DNA from: Tenacibaculum sp. SG-28
GTDB lineage: Bacteria > Bacteroidota > Bacteroidia > Flavobacteriales > Flavobacteriaceae
DNA: 64,000 nt
Assembly (NCBI RefSeq): GCF_002954385.1
Contig: NZ_MQVY01000002.1
Location: 291,690 to 355,689 of the forward strand
Direction of reading: 5' to 3'
The translations under genes and the position numbers were made by a program. Below, in pieces: positions 62,849 to 64,000 of the stretch (within the stretch, counting starts at the first letter, position 1; each line of letters starts with the position of its first letter). The notes beneath the pieces are model-generated. The model worked only from the letters and a program-made list of their open reading frames with translations, did no database searches and had not been told where the DNA came from.

Positions 62849-63460
62849 TTAAAAAATAACTCCCAGACTTAATCCTACACCATTTGACTTAATAATATCA
62901 TCCGATGTACCAATTCCTTCATTAGTAAAGCTAACTGTTTTATGAGAATAAAAGATATCAAAGATAAGATGTAGGCGATTTCCAGCGTTAAATTTATAGC
63001 CAAAACCAAAGTTAAAAAGTACTCCTTTCCTTAATGTAGAATTATCTCCTCCAAGTTTTAACGTTGGCCCAATGTCAAGAAAAGAATAAAGAGAATTCTC
63101 TTCTTCAGAATGATATAAACGAGCATCTAAAAAAACAGGTAGAGTATTATAATTAGGAGTGTGATGTCCATCAAGGCCTACACCTATACCTAACGAAAAG
63201 TGGGGTGAAATAAAATAACCATTAATTGTTTGGATACTCCAAGCGTGAGCACCATTAGTATCTAAATCGGTAAATATGGTACCTTCACCTTTAATGAAGC
63301 GTTCTTGCCTCAAGCTACTCATTGAAATAAAGCTAACCTTTGTAATATTGAAGTATCCAATATTTTTACTGATATCAATTTGTTTGTTTTTTTGATTGTG
63401 GCTTTCTTGCCCCCATGAACTTATAGAAATAAAAACCAATAAGTATAAAATTTTTTTCAT
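62849..63460 (-). CDS. Outer membrane beta-barrel protein
   Basis: This 203-residue protein has a signal peptide (about 1-18, ending in SWGQ) and alternating hydrophobic/polar beta strands typical of a small outer membrane barrel: FSLGIGVGLDGHH, PVFLDARLYHSEEE, LYSFLDIGPTLKLGG, LFNFGFGYKFNAGNRLHLIFDIFYSH and the terminal strand GVGLSLGVIF ending in Phe. No functional family beyond that is recognisable. It lies between tRNA-Leu and an attC-like palindrome, in the same orientation as the next gene, so it may be a cassette-borne or accessory gene. Confidence 0.78.
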   Translation of the reverse strand: MKKILYLLVFISISSWGQESHNQKNKQIDISKNIGYFNITKVSFISMSSLRQERFIKGEGTIFTDLDTNGAHAWSIQTINGYFISPHFSLGIGVGLDGHHTPNYNTLPVFLDARLYHSEEENSLYSFLDIGPTLKLGGDNSTLRKGVLFNFGFGYKFNAGNRLHLIFDIFYSHKTVSFTNEGIGTSDDIIKSNGVGLSLGVIF

Positions 63461-63517
63461 GTTAATTTTTATTAAATTATCTATTCAATTCATTTGCTTT
63501 GTTTTTGTCAAACTAAA

Positions 63518-63651
63518 ACACAACGGTTTGTCTAATGTTAGTTGCGTGGTTAAGCAACTTAATTAGTAAACAAATACGAACCTGAAAAAATTCCCAAGGA
63601 ATTTTCCAAATAAGCACTTACCAAAGCAATAAATTATACACGGTGTTGTGC
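63518..63651 (-). repeat. 134-base imperfect palindrome resembling an integron attC site
   Basis: The ends read GCACAAC and GTTGTGT on the minus strand, matching each other as inverted repeats and resembling the R''/R' boxes of attC (RYYYAAC and GTTRRRY) with one mismatch each. The inner arms are also inversely complementary: TAATGTTAGTTGC with TAATTTATTGC, and GTGGTTAAG with TTTGGTAAG. The element sits between the stop of one gene and the start of the next, both on the minus strand, as expected for cassettes. No integrase is in view, so the assignment is tentative. Confidence 0.4.
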
Positions 63652-63658
63652 AAGGTTT

Positions 63659-64000
63659 TTATAGTTCAATGAGTAACGTAATTCCGACTGAATTTAAGTT
63701 TTTCATTTTCTGTTCGTCATTTATTCCAACATTATTATTTGACTCAAATTTGCTTAAGTCAGATTGTCCGGTATAATTTATTCCAGCATAATAATTATTA
63801 AATATCTCATATAAAAAGCCAAGTCCAATTTGTGCTCCAAAATTCCAACTATCATAAACGTCTTTTTGAGTATTATTTAGAAAACGATATTCGTCTTTAA
63901 TTATGTTCTGTCCGTAAAATCCTAAATTAGCAAATACCCTAAAATTTTCATACAATTTAGAACCCACAGTAAATAATAATGGGACTTTTAACAATGTTCT
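63659..64000 (-). CDS. Outer membrane beta-barrel protein (5' part outside the window)
   Basis: The frame stays open to the right edge, so only the last 113 codons are seen. They read as barrel strands (FTVGSKLYENFRVFANLGFYGQ, FGAQIGLGFLYEIFNNYYAGINYTGQSDL) ending in VGITLLIEL. This is the porin-like/OmpA-type outer membrane beta-barrel pattern common in Bacteroidota. A TTG at 63994 is not the real start. Function unknown. It is followed by the attC-like palindrome. Confidence 0.72.
   Translation of the reverse strand, partial: RTLLKVPLLFTVGSKLYENFRVFANLGFYGQNIIKDEYRFLNNTQKDVYDSWNFGAQIGLGFLYEIFNNYYAGINYTGQSDLSKFESNNNVGINDEQKMKNLNSVGITLLIEL

Noticed and set aside
1-64000. CRISPR arrays, insertion sequences, prophage genes or rRNA
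   Set aside because: I looked for regularly spaced repeats, transposase or integrase motifs, phage structural genes and rRNA sequence, and saw none.

Overview
The window looks like chromosome of a marine-type member of the Flavobacteriaceae (Bacteroidota). Base composition is AT-rich. Start codons are mostly preceded by the Bacteroidota -7 promoter box TAnnTTTG rather than a strong Shine-Dalgarno. Many families are typical of this group: a TonB-dependent receptor with a carboxypeptidase-regulatory domain, DUF5689, DUF4270, DUF4271, DUF4296 and DUF2911 proteins, a LytS/LytTR two-component pair, a short starch-synthase-like protein next to panC/panD, and an arsenosugar-type ArsM. I see no IS element, CRISPR array or rRNA operon. 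One tRNA (Leu, anticodon TAG) lies near the right end.

Layout. 1-8.4 kb: a PiT phosphate transporter, a metallophosphoesterase, and a surface lipoprotein/TonB-dependent receptor pair facing a secreted endonuclease/exonuclease/phosphatase enzyme; together these suggest scavenging of phosphorus or nucleic acid outside the cell. 8.4-13.4 kb: recJ, an OsmC/AhpD-like pair, alr and tdk. 13.5-15.9 kb: a conserved hypothetical protein, a glycosyltransferase and a decayed gene. 15.9-20.8 kb: the rimP-nusA-infB operon with a terminator-like hairpin in its leader. 20.9-26.4 kb: a universal stress protein, a VOC protein, a TonB-like protein, hflX and a second EEP enzyme. 26.5-34.5 kb: the divergent blocks glmS/DUF4270/starch-synthase-like and panC/panD/flippase-like/radA. 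34.5-39.8 kb: a ClC protein lacking the usual gating glutamate, then arsM, a purine nucleoside phosphorylase, a TIGR04282-type glycosyltransferase and a fatty-acid-hydroxylase-type membrane protein (probable arsenosugar or arsenolipid metabolism). 39.9-46.5 kb: hemD/DUF4271, a polyprenol-phosphate mannosyltransferase, pyrC, DUF4296, an epimerase and tyrS. 46.6-53 kb: hypothetical and regulatory genes (DUF2911, an orphan protein, a LytS/LytTR pair with a lumazine-binding-like protein, DUF6624). 53-62.1 kb: leuS, a FemAB/GNAT-like protein, tesB, DUF4407, a PepSY-like protein, DUF2490 and an M20 dipeptidase. 62.3-64 kb: tRNA-Leu followed by accessory-looking outer-membrane beta-barrel genes separated by a long imperfect palindrome resembling an integron attC site.

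Quality caveat. Seven genes (recJ, a glycosyltransferase, radA, a sterol-desaturase-type gene, an orphan gene, a sensor kinase and leuS) are interrupted by a total of eleven single-base frameshifts. Every one is repaired by adding one base to a homopolymer run, and none needs a base removed. Several are essential genes. The pattern points to homopolymer under-calling in the assembly rather than real gene loss, so I annotate these genes as single interrupted coding regions.
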